Assembly (NCBI GenBank): GCA_945883625.1
Contig: CAMCXW010000010.1
Span: forward strand, 1 to 57,533
DNA length: 57,533 bases
DNA from: Spirosoma fluviale
Lineage (GTDB): Bacteria > Bacteroidota > Bacteroidia > Cytophagales > Spirosomataceae
Reading direction: 5' to 3'
Within the stretch, counting starts at the first letter, position 1. Each line of letters begins with the position of its first letter. The position numbers and the translations under genes were made by a program. Positions 8,157-16,797 of the stretch are shown here, piece by piece. The notes under the pieces were generated by a model. The model did not search any database, was not told the origin of the DNA, and was given only the letters and a program-made list of their open reading frames with translations.

Positions 8157-9476
8157 ATGAAACTAGTTGGCCTACCCTTAACCCTCTTATTCGCATACAC
8201 ATTTGGAACTTTTTCCGTTCATGCACAAGAAACATTGCGCTTAGAAGACGCGATTCAGCAAGGCTTACAAAATCAATTCGCAATTCAAATAGCGAAAAAG
8301 CGCGAAAAAATTGCGGAAAATGATAATACGTTGGGGAATGCAGGTTTTTTGCCAACAATTAATGGAACAACAGCCAAAAACTACGCAATATCGGGATTGA
8401 ATCAAGAATTTTTTGGTGGAATACGTGCTCCATTAAACCAAAGTGGGGTTCGTTCAAACTCAGGCAACGCGGGTGTTGCCATGGCTTGGACATTATACGA
8501 TGGTAATGGCATGTTCATTTTAAAAAATCGCTTTTCGGAATTGCAACAACTGGGTGCAAAACAAACGGAAACATCGATTGAAAACCTAATTGCACTAATT
8601 AGTACTACCTATTATGACATCATTCGTCAAGAATTACGGGTAAACAACTTTAAAAAAGGACTAGAAATTTCGAATGATCGCCTTAAATTAGCTAAAGATC
8701 GTTATGAAGTAGGCCAAGGATCCAAGGTAGATTATTACTCAGCTCAAGTTGATTTCAATGAGGATAAAGCACTATTACTAGCGCAAGAACAATCATTTGT
8801 CAATACAAAAATTAGCTTCAACGCCTTGCTGGTTCGTGCCATGCAAACCGAATTCAATGTACAGCCGGTCATTGATTTATTGCCCAAACTTTCACTTGTT
8901 GAACTACGTGATTTAGCCTTGAAACAAAATCCAATATTATTAGCGGCAATTGTCAATAAGCGAATTACAGATTTGGATATCAAAAGCACCCAAAGCTTAC
9001 AAATGCCACAAATTGATTTGCTTGCCGGTTACAACATGAATCAAGTAGAAAATGGCGCCGGTTTTGGGGTTCAAAGAGGTTCGAGTAATGCGATGAGTTA
9101 TGGCTTGCGGGCTACTGTCAACATATTCGATGGCTATAACCAAAAACGCCGGGTACAAAATGCCAAGATTAATGCAGAGATAGCCCAATTGCAAGTGGAT
9201 GAACTAAAAAACTCCTTAAGCTCCTCCCTCGAGCGCGCCTATGTCACCTATGAAAATGCGTTAAATTTAATCAACCTAGAATCCGAAAATTATACCATTG
9301 CCAAACAAAACATTGACATTGCCTTTGATCGATTCAAAGTAGGTATTGCCACATCGTATGAACTTCGTGAGGTTCAACGAAATGCCGTTGCTGCAGAAAC
9401 ACGCTTAATTGAAGCAAAATTTACAGCGAAATCGGTTGAGATTGAATTGATTCGATTGAGTGGCGGAATCTTATAA
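8157..9476 (+). CDS. TolC-family outer-membrane efflux channel
   Basis: A 439-residue protein with a signal peptide ending near SVHAQ (about residue 23). The mature protein starts with LRLEDAIQQGLQNQFAIQIAKK, the usual opening of outer-membrane efflux proteins. Two repeats of long helices follow, the second ending with ENYTIAKQNIDIAFDRFKVGIATSYELREVQ, the family signature before the last coiled-coil. Such channels form trimers that link inner-membrane exporters to the outside. No periplasmic adaptor or RND pump is next to it; the convergent ABC exporter half is a possible but unproven partner. Its stop overlaps that gene's stop by six bases. Confidence 0.9.
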   Translation: MKLVGLPLTLLFAYTFGTFSVHAQETLRLEDAIQQGLQNQFAIQIAKKREKIAENDNTLGNAGFLPTINGTTAKNYAISGLNQEFFGGIRAPLNQSGVRSNSGNAGVAMAWTLYDGNGMFILKNRFSELQQLGAKQTETSIENLIALISTTYYDIIRQELRVNNFKKGLEISNDRLKLAKDRYEVGQGSKVDYYSAQVDFNEDKALLLAQEQSFVNTKISFNALLVRAMQTEFNVQPVIDLLPKLSLVELRDLALKQNPILLAAIVNKRITDLDIKSTQSLQMPQIDLLAGYNMNQVENGAGFGVQRGSSNAMSYGLRATVNIFDGYNQKRRVQNAKINAEIAQLQVDELKNSLSSSLERAYVTYENALNLINLESENYTIAKQNIDIAFDRFKVGIATSYELREVQRNAVAAETRLIEAKFTAKSVEIELIRLSGGIL

Positions 9477-11255
9477 TCCCTGCTCCTCATTTAATTGTTG
9501 TTGGTACAAATCATAGTACAATCGCTTTCCAGCCATTAGTTTGGCATGCGTTCCTTCTTCTACCAACTTACCATCTTGAAGCACAAATATCCGACTGGCT
9601 AATTTCGCAGAGGAAACACGATGTGAAATAAGTAAGCTAGTCTTATCCTGCATAATCGTACGCAAATGCGTCAGAATTTTATGTTCTGTTTGCGTATCAA
9701 CAGCCGAGAGACAGTCATCCAAAATAAGTATCATTGGCTTTTTTGCGAGCGCGCGTGCAAGCGAAACGCGTTGTTTTTGGCCACCTGAAAGTGTCACACC
9801 ACGTTCTCCTAAAAGCGTATTGTACTGATCCGGAAACTCCATAATATTTTCGTGTACATCAGCGTAACGAGCCGCTTGATGTAAATCTGACTCACTTAAA
9901 TCATCTTGTCCAAAACGTATATTCTCCGCGATGGACGTCGAGAATAGAAAAACATCCTGCGGCACAAAACCTAAATGTTTACGCACATGTTGTATATCCC
10001 AATCTTTTAACGAAACGCCGTCTAACAAAATCTCACCTACAGAGGGATCATAAAAACGAGCCATTAAAAGCGAAATCGTACTTTTTCCTGAACCCGTCGT
10101 ACCCAATAACGCAACCGACTCGCCCGGCATAATCTCTAAATTAATACCATGTAAAACAGCACGATCAGCTCCTGGATATGTAAAATGCACGTTTTTGAAC
10201 GTCCAGCCCCCCTGAATCTCCTGCGTAATTTGTTTGCCAGGAACAAGTTCTGACTGAATATCCAAGAATTCATTAATCCGTTTTTGAGACGCAGCCGCTC
10301 GTTGGATTTGAGAACTGGTCCAACCCAGGGCAGTTACTGGCCAGGTCAACATAAATACGTACATGATGAATTCGGTAATGTTACCGATAGTCATGCGGCC
10401 GGCCATCACTTCTTGGGAACCTACGTAAACAACGAGCAAAGTGGAAAAACCGACTAGCAAGGAAATAAGGGGAGTAAACAAGGAATCAATGCGTACTAAA
10501 TCCAAGGATTTACGCCGGTAATTAGCAGATGCCTCCGCAAAAGAAACAACCGATTGCTTTTCGCGCACGAATGATTTTAATACACGAATACCCGAAAAAG
10601 CCTCTTGTGCAAAAGTAGAAATGGACGATAATCCAGCTTGAATCTCCTCTGACTTCCGAATAATAAGCGAATTCACATAATAAATACTAAATGAAAGGAT
10701 AGGAAGCGGCAAAAGCACATACCACATCAGCGTAGGACTCACATGCCACATGTAATAAATGACCAACGTGAATACAGAAATCAAATTGAGCCCATACATG
10801 ATGCTAGGACCTACATACATACGAACTTTACTTACATCTTCGGAGATACGTGCCATCAAATCACCCGTGTTTTGTTGGCGATAAAACGACAACGGCAAGG
10901 TTTGATAATGCGCATAAATCTCTTGTTTCATTTCAAATTCGATGTGACGCGACATGACAATGAGCGTTTGGCGTACCAAAAACAAAAACACCCCTTTAAT
11001 GAAAGCCATCAGAACGATTAAACTCCCGTAGTAAAATAGAGTACTGGCAAAAACCTCGTAAAAGGCAGATTGCAGGTTAAATCCTTTAAATAGAAAATAA
11101 AGATTGATGGTTTCAGTAACCAAATCGAGCGCAAAACGAACAAGTTGGGCAGGTACAACGCCGAAAAAATTTGAGCCAAACGTAAATATGATTCCCAAAA
11201 AGAGTAACCACTTATAACGCCAAAAAAAAGTATTGAGATGACTTAACGCGCCCAT
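9471..11255 (-). CDS. ABC exporter half (permease plus ATPase) with degenerate Walker B
   Basis: About 594 residues: an N-terminal six-helix exporter domain (to about residue 330) and a C-terminal ATPase. Walker A is LLGTTGSGKST near residue 385, the signature is LSGGQKQRVSLARAL, and Walker B reads ILILDDCLSAVD. The residue after the Walker B aspartate is Asp, not the catalytic Glu. The same DDxLSAVD pattern occurs in one half of heterodimeric exporters such as MdlA and YheI/BmrC, so this may need a partner encoded elsewhere. The longest frame starts at 11270, but a TATCTTTG box at 11272-11279 touches it, so the Met at 11255 is the more likely start. Confidence 0.85.
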   Translation of the reverse strand: MGALSHLNTFFWRYKWLLFLGIIFTFGSNFFGVVPAQLVRFALDLVTETINLYFLFKGFNLQSAFYEVFASTLFYYGSLIVLMAFIKGVFLFLVRQTLIVMSRHIEFEMKQEIYAHYQTLPLSFYRQQNTGDLMARISEDVSKVRMYVGPSIMYGLNLISVFTLVIYYMWHVSPTLMWYVLLPLPILSFSIYYVNSLIIRKSEEIQAGLSSISTFAQEAFSGIRVLKSFVREKQSVVSFAEASANYRRKSLDLVRIDSLFTPLISLLVGFSTLLVVYVGSQEVMAGRMTIGNITEFIMYVFMLTWPVTALGWTSSQIQRAAASQKRINEFLDIQSELVPGKQITQEIQGGWTFKNVHFTYPGADRAVLHGINLEIMPGESVALLGTTGSGKSTISLLMARFYDPSVGEILLDGVSLKDWDIQHVRKHLGFVPQDVFLFSTSIAENIRFGQDDLSESDLHQAARYADVHENIMEFPDQYNTLLGERGVTLSGGQKQRVSLARALAKKPMILILDDCLSAVDTQTEHKILTHLRTIMQDKTSLLISHRVSSAKLASRIFVLQDGKLVEEGTHAKLMAGKRLYYDLYQQQLNEEQGL

Positions 11256-11271
11256 GAAAATATTAATCAAA

Positions 11272-11279
11272 CAAAGATA
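11272..11279 (-). promoter_or_regulatory. -7 promoter box (TATCTTTG, minus strand) for the ABC exporter
   Basis: Plus-strand CAAAGATA. It would place the transcript start inside the first ATG of the longest frame, favouring translation from the ATG at 11255. Confidence 0.35.
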
Positions 11280-11303
11280 GCCCCTTTTTCAAATTAAAAT
11301 AGC

Positions 11304-11311
11304 TAATTTTG
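11304..11311 (+). promoter_or_regulatory. -7 promoter box (TAATTTTG) for the nusB cluster
   Basis: Matches TAnnTTTG, 33 bases before the nusB ATG at 11345, in the divergent gap with the ABC exporter. Confidence 0.4.
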
Positions 11312-11344
11312 TGTTTTCAAAAACAGAACGCTCTTTAATTTCGG

Positions 11345-12508
11345 ATGGTAAACAGAAGATTACTTCGTGTCAAAGCATTTCAACAAATGTATGCTTATTG
11401 GACACAGGAACGTGCCCAATACTATTTGGCATTTGATGGTTTAGCCGCCATTTTCCAACCTGACTTATCACTTATGATTGCCAAAGAAGACCAAACTCCA
11501 CGCTTGGAGGGCCTTCGCAAATTAGCCGAAATTCAATTAACTGAGTTTTTTCAAGGAATTCCAACTGAAGAAACTATTCCTGCCGAAGCCCTTGAAGCTG
11601 CCAAGTCGGTGCACCGCACATACAAAAACAACATAGCTAAAATAGCCAATGAGCTGAAAAAAGAAATGGTTGTGGAGGTAGAATCCATCTTCAAACAATA
11701 CCTCAAATTACTTTATTACATTCAAGCACTTCCGATGATTGGACAGTGGGATGAGCAGCGCCGCCTACTGGAAAACCCAATCAAAACATCACTAATTGGC
11801 AAAAACAAAGTGTTAGCTATCATGCCGAAATGGCGTGATTTGCAGCAGGCGTTTGCCGAAAATAACATTGGTTGGTCCGAAGACGAGGAAAATATGCTGA
11901 AGAAAGTATTCATTGAAGGGATTCTTCCTGATGAAGCTTTTAGTACCTATTTACCTAACGCAGGAAAAGATGTTTCGGCAGATATCGAAATGATTAAATA
12001 CATTTTGAAAAATTATCTGTTAAAACATCCAATCATGGCCGAATTTTTCGAGGAAAAAGATTTAAATTGGCACCTAAATAAGGATGTCGTAAAAAGTTTA
12101 GCGACCAAAACATTTAAAGTTGACGCCCTCGAAGACTTACAAATTCAACCCTTAGGTTTACAATGGGAAGATGACAAAAAATTCTTCGAAGAATTATTCG
12201 ATTATTGCATAAAAGAAGACATTCAATTAACGCAATGGGTGAATGATCAAACGAAAAATTGGGAAACTGAGCGTTTGGCGACCACGGATTTAATTATATT
12301 AAAAATGGCAGTTGCTGAAATGATTCAATTCGCCAGCATTCCTGTTAAAGTAAGTATTAATGAATTCATTGAAGTAGCCAAAAACTACTCCACACCGAAA
12401 TCAGGATCGTTTATCAATGGTATTCTCGATGTGATTTCAGTTCGTTTGATAAGTGAAAAAATTATTCAAAAATCAGGTCGAGGATTAATCGACATAGCAA
12501 GTAAATAA
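11345..12508 (+). CDS. nusB: transcription antitermination factor NusB, long Bacteroidota form
   Basis: A 387-residue protein whose C-terminal part (about residues 260-375) is the NusB domain, with TERLATTDLIILKMAVAEMI and IPVKVSINEFIEVAKNYSTPKSGSFINGIL. NusB binds boxA RNA with S10 and supports rRNA transcription and processing. The protein is more than twice the length of the E. coli one; the N-terminus opens with the usual NRRLLRVKAFQQMYAY helix, and a long inserted helical region sits between the two, as in other Bacteroidota. It heads a rightward cluster with ytxH, a DUF1573 lipoprotein and yajC, with 1-base gaps or overlaps. Confidence 0.92.
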   Translation: MVNRRLLRVKAFQQMYAYWTQERAQYYLAFDGLAAIFQPDLSLMIAKEDQTPRLEGLRKLAEIQLTEFFQGIPTEETIPAEALEAAKSVHRTYKNNIAKIANELKKEMVVEVESIFKQYLKLLYYIQALPMIGQWDEQRRLLENPIKTSLIGKNKVLAIMPKWRDLQQAFAENNIGWSEDEENMLKKVFIEGILPDEAFSTYLPNAGKDVSADIEMIKYILKNYLLKHPIMAEFFEEKDLNWHLNKDVVKSLATKTFKVDALEDLQIQPLGLQWEDDKKFFEELFDYCIKEDIQLTQWVNDQTKNWETERLATTDLIILKMAVAEMIQFASIPVKVSINEFIEVAKNYSTPKSGSFINGILDVISVRLISEKIIQKSGRGLIDIASK

Positions 12509-12509
12509 T

Positions 12510-12806
12510 ATGAGCAGATCATCAAAATCGTTTTGGGCATTCATCGTGGGTGCTGCCGCAGGTGCCGTATTAGGTATATTGTACGCGCCGGATAAAGGAG
12601 AAAACACCCGTGGAAAATTATATTTCCAACTAAACAAATATCGTGACCAACTAAAGCAATTGATTAACGATATGGTCGACGGAAAAGAAATTCCTGAAAC
12701 ATCCGCCAAATCAGAAGGCAAAAAAGTGGTTCAAGACACGAAACTAAAAGCTGAAAAACTATTGGAAGACGTGGAAAAAATGATGAGCCAAATCAAAGCC
12801 AAGTAA
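12510..12806 (+). CDS. YtxH domain protein
   Basis: A 98-residue protein with one membrane segment at about residues 8-27 carrying the Gly/Ala-rich motif AFIVGAAAGAVLGILYAPDKGENTRGKL typical of YtxH/gas-vesicle-protein-like families (first part quoted up to the charged tail). A charged coiled-coil-like cytoplasmic tail follows. The role is unclear; relatives are linked to envelope stress. It starts one base after the nusB stop and its stop overlaps the next ATG (TAATG). Confidence 0.75.
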   Translation: MSRSSKSFWAFIVGAAAGAVLGILYAPDKGENTRGKLYFQLNKYRDQLKQLINDMVDGKEIPETSAKSEGKKVVQDTKLKAEKLLEDVEKMMSQIKAK

Positions 12807-13249
12807 TGCGGATAATCGGAATTTTAGGGTTGGCATTTTTATTTGTGGCTTGTGTCAACAAGCAAAAAGAGGCATTGAGCGCATCTGAAAATACCATTCC
12901 ACTTGAATTACGACCAAGTCCTGAGAAACAAGCCAAATTGGTTTTTGATCAGCCCCTTATTTACCTCGGACGGATCCAAGAAGGCAAACAAATATCTTAC
13001 ACCTACCATTTTAAGAACAAAGGTAACATGCCCTTGCAAATCCTATCGGTGAATGCCTCCTGCGGTTGCACAACCCCTAAATGGACTAAGGAATTGATCC
13101 AACCAGAAAAGAAGGGATTCATCAAGGTCACTTTTGATTCGAAAGGGAAAGAAGGAAAATTACAGAAAACAGTTACGGTCTACGCGAATACATTGCCAGC
13201 CGATAATCAAATCGCATTTAAAATAGAAGTTTTACCTAATACCAAATAA
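12806..13249 (+). CDS. DUF1573 lipoprotein
   Basis: A 147-residue lipoprotein: signal peptide with lipobox LFVAC, so Cys16 is the likely lipidated residue. The mature domain has the DUF1573 pattern, an Ig-like fold with VNASCGCTTPKWTKELIQP; the CGCT segment is the hallmark. Function unknown in this abundant Bacteroidota family. It is translationally coupled to ytxH through the overlapping TAATG, and yajC follows after 7 bases. Confidence 0.85.
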   Translation: MRIIGILGLAFLFVACVNKQKEALSASENTIPLELRPSPEKQAKLVFDQPLIYLGRIQEGKQISYTYHFKNKGNMPLQILSVNASCGCTTPKWTKELIQPEKKGFIKVTFDSKGKEGKLQKTVTVYANTLPADNQIAFKIEVLPNTK

Positions 13250-13256
13250 ACCAACC

Positions 13257-13559
13257 ATGATCACCTTACAAACAAACAACCCACAAATCATGCAAATCGT
13301 CCTTTTCGGAGGTATTTTTGTGGTATTTTATTTTTTCATGATTCGTCCACAACAAAAAAAGGCGAAAGAAGCGAAAAAATTTATTGAGGAATTAAAAACG
13401 GGTGATAAAGTCGTGACAATCGGCGGCGCACACGGAACAGTTATTTCCATACGTGAAAAAACAATTGTAGTAGAAGTAGATGCCAATAAAGGAGTCCGCA
13501 TGATTTTCGAAAAATCTGCAATATCAAAAGATGCATCATCACGTTTAATTGAGGAATAA
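13257..13559 (+). CDS. yajC: preprotein translocase accessory subunit YajC
   Basis: A 100-residue single-pass membrane protein: hydrophobic helix at about residues 13-28 followed by MIRPQQKKAKEAKKF and the conserved GDKVVTIGGAHGTV. YajC associates with SecDF in the Sec translocon. The position between the DUF1573 gene and coaE is the usual one in this phylum. It ends four bases before the coaE-like fusion. Confidence 0.93.
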   Translation: MITLQTNNPQIMQIVLFGGIFVVFYFFMIRPQQKKAKEAKKFIEELKTGDKVVTIGGAHGTVISIREKTIVVEVDANKGVRMIFEKSAISKDASSRLIEE

Positions 13560-13563
13560 ATAG

Positions 13564-14982
13564 ATGCCAACTAGCCTGAAAACCTTTATTGGCATTACAG
13601 GCGGAATAGGATCCGGCAAATCGATGATTTGTCGGATTTTTTCAATGTTGGGCATTCCAGTATTCGAGGCAGATCTCGTAGCCCGAAATATCTGCGATAC
13701 TGACCCCGAAGTAAAAGCAGCTATCTCCGAGGAGTTCGGTCCTCAGGCTTATCTAGCTGACGGAAAATACAACAGAGAAGGAATCAAAAAAATCTTACAA
13801 AAATATCCACAAGACATCGAGGTGCTTAATCAAATTATCCACCCCGCAGTACGCAAAGCAGCAGTGGATTGGCTTGAAAATGCCCCAATTGCCCCATTTT
13901 ACCTCTACGAATCAGCATTAATCACACCAAGAAATAAACCGGAACACCTAGATCAATTAATCGCTGTATCTTGTCCGCTTGAAGAGCGAATATCCTACAT
14001 TCAAAAAAGAAATCAAATGAGTTACATGCAAACCATGCAAATCATCGACATTCAACCTAAACCTGAAAGCTATACCAAAGACGCGGAGTTCGTTATAGAA
14101 AACAGTCAAAAAAAACGTGTTTGGCCACAAATTGAACACATTTACAGAAGTCTAGGTGGCGTCATGCTACTACTCTTAATCAGCATGAGCAGCTTTGGAC
14201 AAATTAAAACAATGACCTTTAATATCCGACTTGATACGGATTCAGATGGTCAAGATCAATGGAAATACCGGGCAAAGCACTGCGTAGAATTAATTAAATA
14301 TCATGATGCCGATATCATCGGGATGCAAGAAGCATTTATAAACCAAATCAACGATTTTGCCAAGGAGATGCCTGAATACAAATGGTTTGGTAAAGGACGT
14401 GATGATGGCAAAGAGGAAGGTGAATTCTCTCCCCTATTTTACAATACCCGTAAATTTAAATTAATCAAGGAAAGTACCTTTTGGCTCTCCGATTCATGTG
14501 AAAAAGTAGGTTTTGGCTGGGACGCAGCCTGCCGCAGAGTCGTTACATGGGGTCAATTTCAAGAGCTTAAATCCGGAAAAAAATTCTACGTTTTTAATAC
14601 GCATTTTGACCATTTAGGAAAAATTGCCCGCCGCGAAAGTGCTAAATTAGTTCTTCAAAAAGTAGCTGAAATTGCAGGCAAATCAGCAGCCATCATTACC
14701 GGAGATTTCAACGCTACTCCTGATGATGAACCCATTCAACTACTAGTTGACCCCACTAATCCAAACAAACTCATTGACGCCGAAAAAATTAGCAAAAATG
14801 GCCATTATGGACCATATAGTTCATTTAATGGATTTAAGAAAGAGCAAGAAGGTAGACATATTGATTATATTTTTGTGAAAAATGGGGTGCGTGTAAGCCA
14901 ACATGCCACGCATTCAGAAACTTGGGGAAATCGGTATCCAACAGATCATTTCCCAGTCAGTGCAGTTATCGAATTGCCTTAA
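13564..14982 (+). CDS. dephospho-CoA kinase-like domain fused to an EEP phosphodiesterase
   Basis: A 472-residue fusion. Residues 1 to about 198 are CoaE-like, which adds the last phosphate in coenzyme A synthesis: P-loop GITGGIGSGKS, then FEADLVAR in place of the usual DAD. The usual RIxxQ of the lid region is altered to IIDIQP, so catalysis may be weak. From the Met at residue 201 (base 14164) comes MLLLLISMSSFGQ, which looks like the signal peptide of a formerly separate gene, then a full endonuclease/exonuclease/phosphatase domain: MTFNIRL, DIIGMQEA, NTHFDHLG, GDFNATPDDEP, HIDYIF and TDHFPVS. Position after yajC is the normal place of coaE. The second part may be translated alone from 14164. 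Confidence 0.8.
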   Translation: MPTSLKTFIGITGGIGSGKSMICRIFSMLGIPVFEADLVARNICDTDPEVKAAISEEFGPQAYLADGKYNREGIKKILQKYPQDIEVLNQIIHPAVRKAAVDWLENAPIAPFYLYESALITPRNKPEHLDQLIAVSCPLEERISYIQKRNQMSYMQTMQIIDIQPKPESYTKDAEFVIENSQKKRVWPQIEHIYRSLGGVMLLLLISMSSFGQIKTMTFNIRLDTDSDGQDQWKYRAKHCVELIKYHDADIIGMQEAFINQINDFAKEMPEYKWFGKGRDDGKEEGEFSPLFYNTRKFKLIKESTFWLSDSCEKVGFGWDAACRRVVTWGQFQELKSGKKFYVFNTHFDHLGKIARRESAKLVLQKVAEIAGKSAAIITGDFNATPDDEPIQLLVDPTNPNKLIDAEKISKNGHYGPYSSFNGFKKEQEGRHIDYIFVKNGVRVSQHATHSETWGNRYPTDHFPVSAVIELP

Positions 14983-15023
14983 ATCACCTTTGGAAATTGA
15001 TACCGTAAAAGTTAACTTGCCGT

Positions 15024-16796
15024 ATGGAAAATTTTATCGTTTCAGCCAGAAAATATAGACCCACCCAATTCGATTCGGTGGTTGGCCAAAACCACATAAC
15101 CACCACCTTAAAAAATGCCATCAAGTCCAATCATTTGGCACAGGCATTTTTATTTTGTGGTCCACGTGGCGTAGGAAAAACTACCTGCGCACGTATTTTG
15201 GCCAAAACGATCAATTGTGAAAATATTGGAGCTGACGGTGAAGCATGTGGCACATGTCCTTCATGTACATCTTTTCAAGAAAACACCTCCTTAACTATTC
15301 ATGAATTAGATGCAGCGTCGAATAACTCGGTTGAAGATATTCGTAACCTCATCGATCAAGTACGTTATCCTCCGCAGCGCGGACGCTATAAAATCTACAT
15401 CATTGATGAGGTGCACATGCTTTCTGCATCCGCATTTAATGCATTTCTAAAGACATTAGAAGAACCTCCGTCCTATGCGATATTTATTTTGGCAACGACC
15501 GAGAAACATAAAATTTTGCCAACCATCTTATCCCGGTGTCAAATTTTCGATTTTAATCGAATTCAATGGAAAGATATGGCCAGTCATTTGGCATCCATAG
15601 CCACGAAAGAGAATATTGAAGCAGAACCAGCCGCATTGGAATTAATCTCCATCAAAGCAGATGGCGGATTGCGTGATGCGTTGTCGATGTTCGACTTAAA
15701 CGTGACCTTTTCAACCGACAATACCCTTCGTCATAAGGACGTGTTGGAAAACCTGCATATTCTTGACAGCGATTATTATTTGCAAATTACGGATCACATG
15801 GCCGCCCAAAATCATGTGGGAGCTTTGGTTTTGCTGGATGAAATCATGCGAAAGGGGTTTGATGGCCAACAATTCATCTCGGGATTTATGGAGCATTTGC
15901 GGAATTTACTATTCGCAAAAGATCCACAAACCCTCGCACTCATGGAGATTAGCGATGAATCACGGACAAAATTTAAGCTACAGGCTGAAAAAACAAATAC
16001 ATCTTTCTTGCTATCGGCCATGAATATTTGCTCTCAATGTGAGATCAATTACAAAGCGGCAAAAAATCCACGATTACATCTCGAACTTTGCCTATTAAAA
16101 ATAAATTACTTGCCTTCAGTATTCCAACCTGCGACGGAGGGCGGTGGCGGAAAAAAGGCTGAGCCCCAAGCGAAAGTCGATGGGGCCAAAATAACGGAAA
16201 AAGCTCCTGAACCTAATAAAACACCTATTTTAGAGCCGACACCCCCTGTAGTCAAAGAGGAACCTGTAATAGAAACTACCATTCCCGTAGAAGTTCCATC
16301 ACCGCAAGCGAAACCAAATACGGTATCCGGATTACGCTCTGCTAAAAAAGTGGTTGACGCAAAAGGAACCGAGCAAACTTCCGAAGAGGTATTGGCTAGC
16401 CTAAGCAATGATCCAGCTAATTCGAAGGCCTTTACCATAGAAGAGCTGACGACGGTATGGAACCAGCTGGCAGCTGAATTCCAATCAGCGAATTTGATCA
16501 ACAATTATGTGATGATGAATCGGCCCATCGAAATCATTGATTCAATTATTCACATAAAAGTGGAGAATGAAGTGCAGGTTCAACAATTCAACGAAAATAT
16601 TCGCTTGGAGGTCCTAGGTAAAATTCGTGAGCGCTTACAAAATTACAGTATCGACATTGCTTTAGATGTAATCGAAACGGAAAAAAGTGATAAGAAGATG
16701 TTGTATACGCAATCTGATAAATATGAATTTCTTGCTCAAAAACACCCATTATTGAGTGAGATGAAACAGAAACTTGGCCTAGATCACGAATATTAG
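15024..16796 (+). CDS. dnaX: DNA polymerase III subunit gamma/tau
   Basis: A 590-residue clamp-loader ATPase. Walker A is FCGPRGVGKTT near residue 45. A four-Cys zinc site follows, with its first Cys at about residue 64 (INCENIG) and then ACGTCPSC. Walker B is IIDEVHMLS, and the sensor-1 region is FILATTEKHKILPTILSRC. After about residue 365 a Pro/Glu/Lys-rich linker leads to a C-terminal domain that would bind the polymerase core. No slippery frameshift site is evident that would make a separate gamma form, but I did not test this in full. It stands 41 bases after the fusion gene and is convergent with proA, one base apart. Confidence 0.95.
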   Translation: MENFIVSARKYRPTQFDSVVGQNHITTTLKNAIKSNHLAQAFLFCGPRGVGKTTCARILAKTINCENIGADGEACGTCPSCTSFQENTSLTIHELDAASNNSVEDIRNLIDQVRYPPQRGRYKIYIIDEVHMLSASAFNAFLKTLEEPPSYAIFILATTEKHKILPTILSRCQIFDFNRIQWKDMASHLASIATKENIEAEPAALELISIKADGGLRDALSMFDLNVTFSTDNTLRHKDVLENLHILDSDYYLQITDHMAAQNHVGALVLLDEIMRKGFDGQQFISGFMEHLRNLLFAKDPQTLALMEISDESRTKFKLQAEKTNTSFLLSAMNICSQCEINYKAAKNPRLHLELCLLKINYLPSVFQPATEGGGGKKAEPQAKVDGAKITEKAPEPNKTPILEPTPPVVKEEPVIETTIPVEVPSPQAKPNTVSGLRSAKKVVDAKGTEQTSEEVLASLSNDPANSKAFTIEELTTVWNQLAAEFQSANLINNYVMMNRPIEIIDSIIHIKVENEVQVQQFNENIRLEVLGKIRERLQNYSIDIALDVIETEKSDKKMLYTQSDKYEFLAQKHPLLSEMKQKLGLDHEY

Positions 16797-16797
16797 A

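Noticed and set aside
14980..15023. Promoter ahead of dnaX (TTTG-N20-TAACTTGC)
   Set aside because: The -7 box differs from the consensus at two key bases and would leave almost no leader before the ATG.
16106..16504. 132-codon open frame on the minus strand inside dnaX
   Set aside because: It is antisense to a clear, conserved gene over the low-complexity Pro/Glu linker; the product has no recognisable domain and no start signals.
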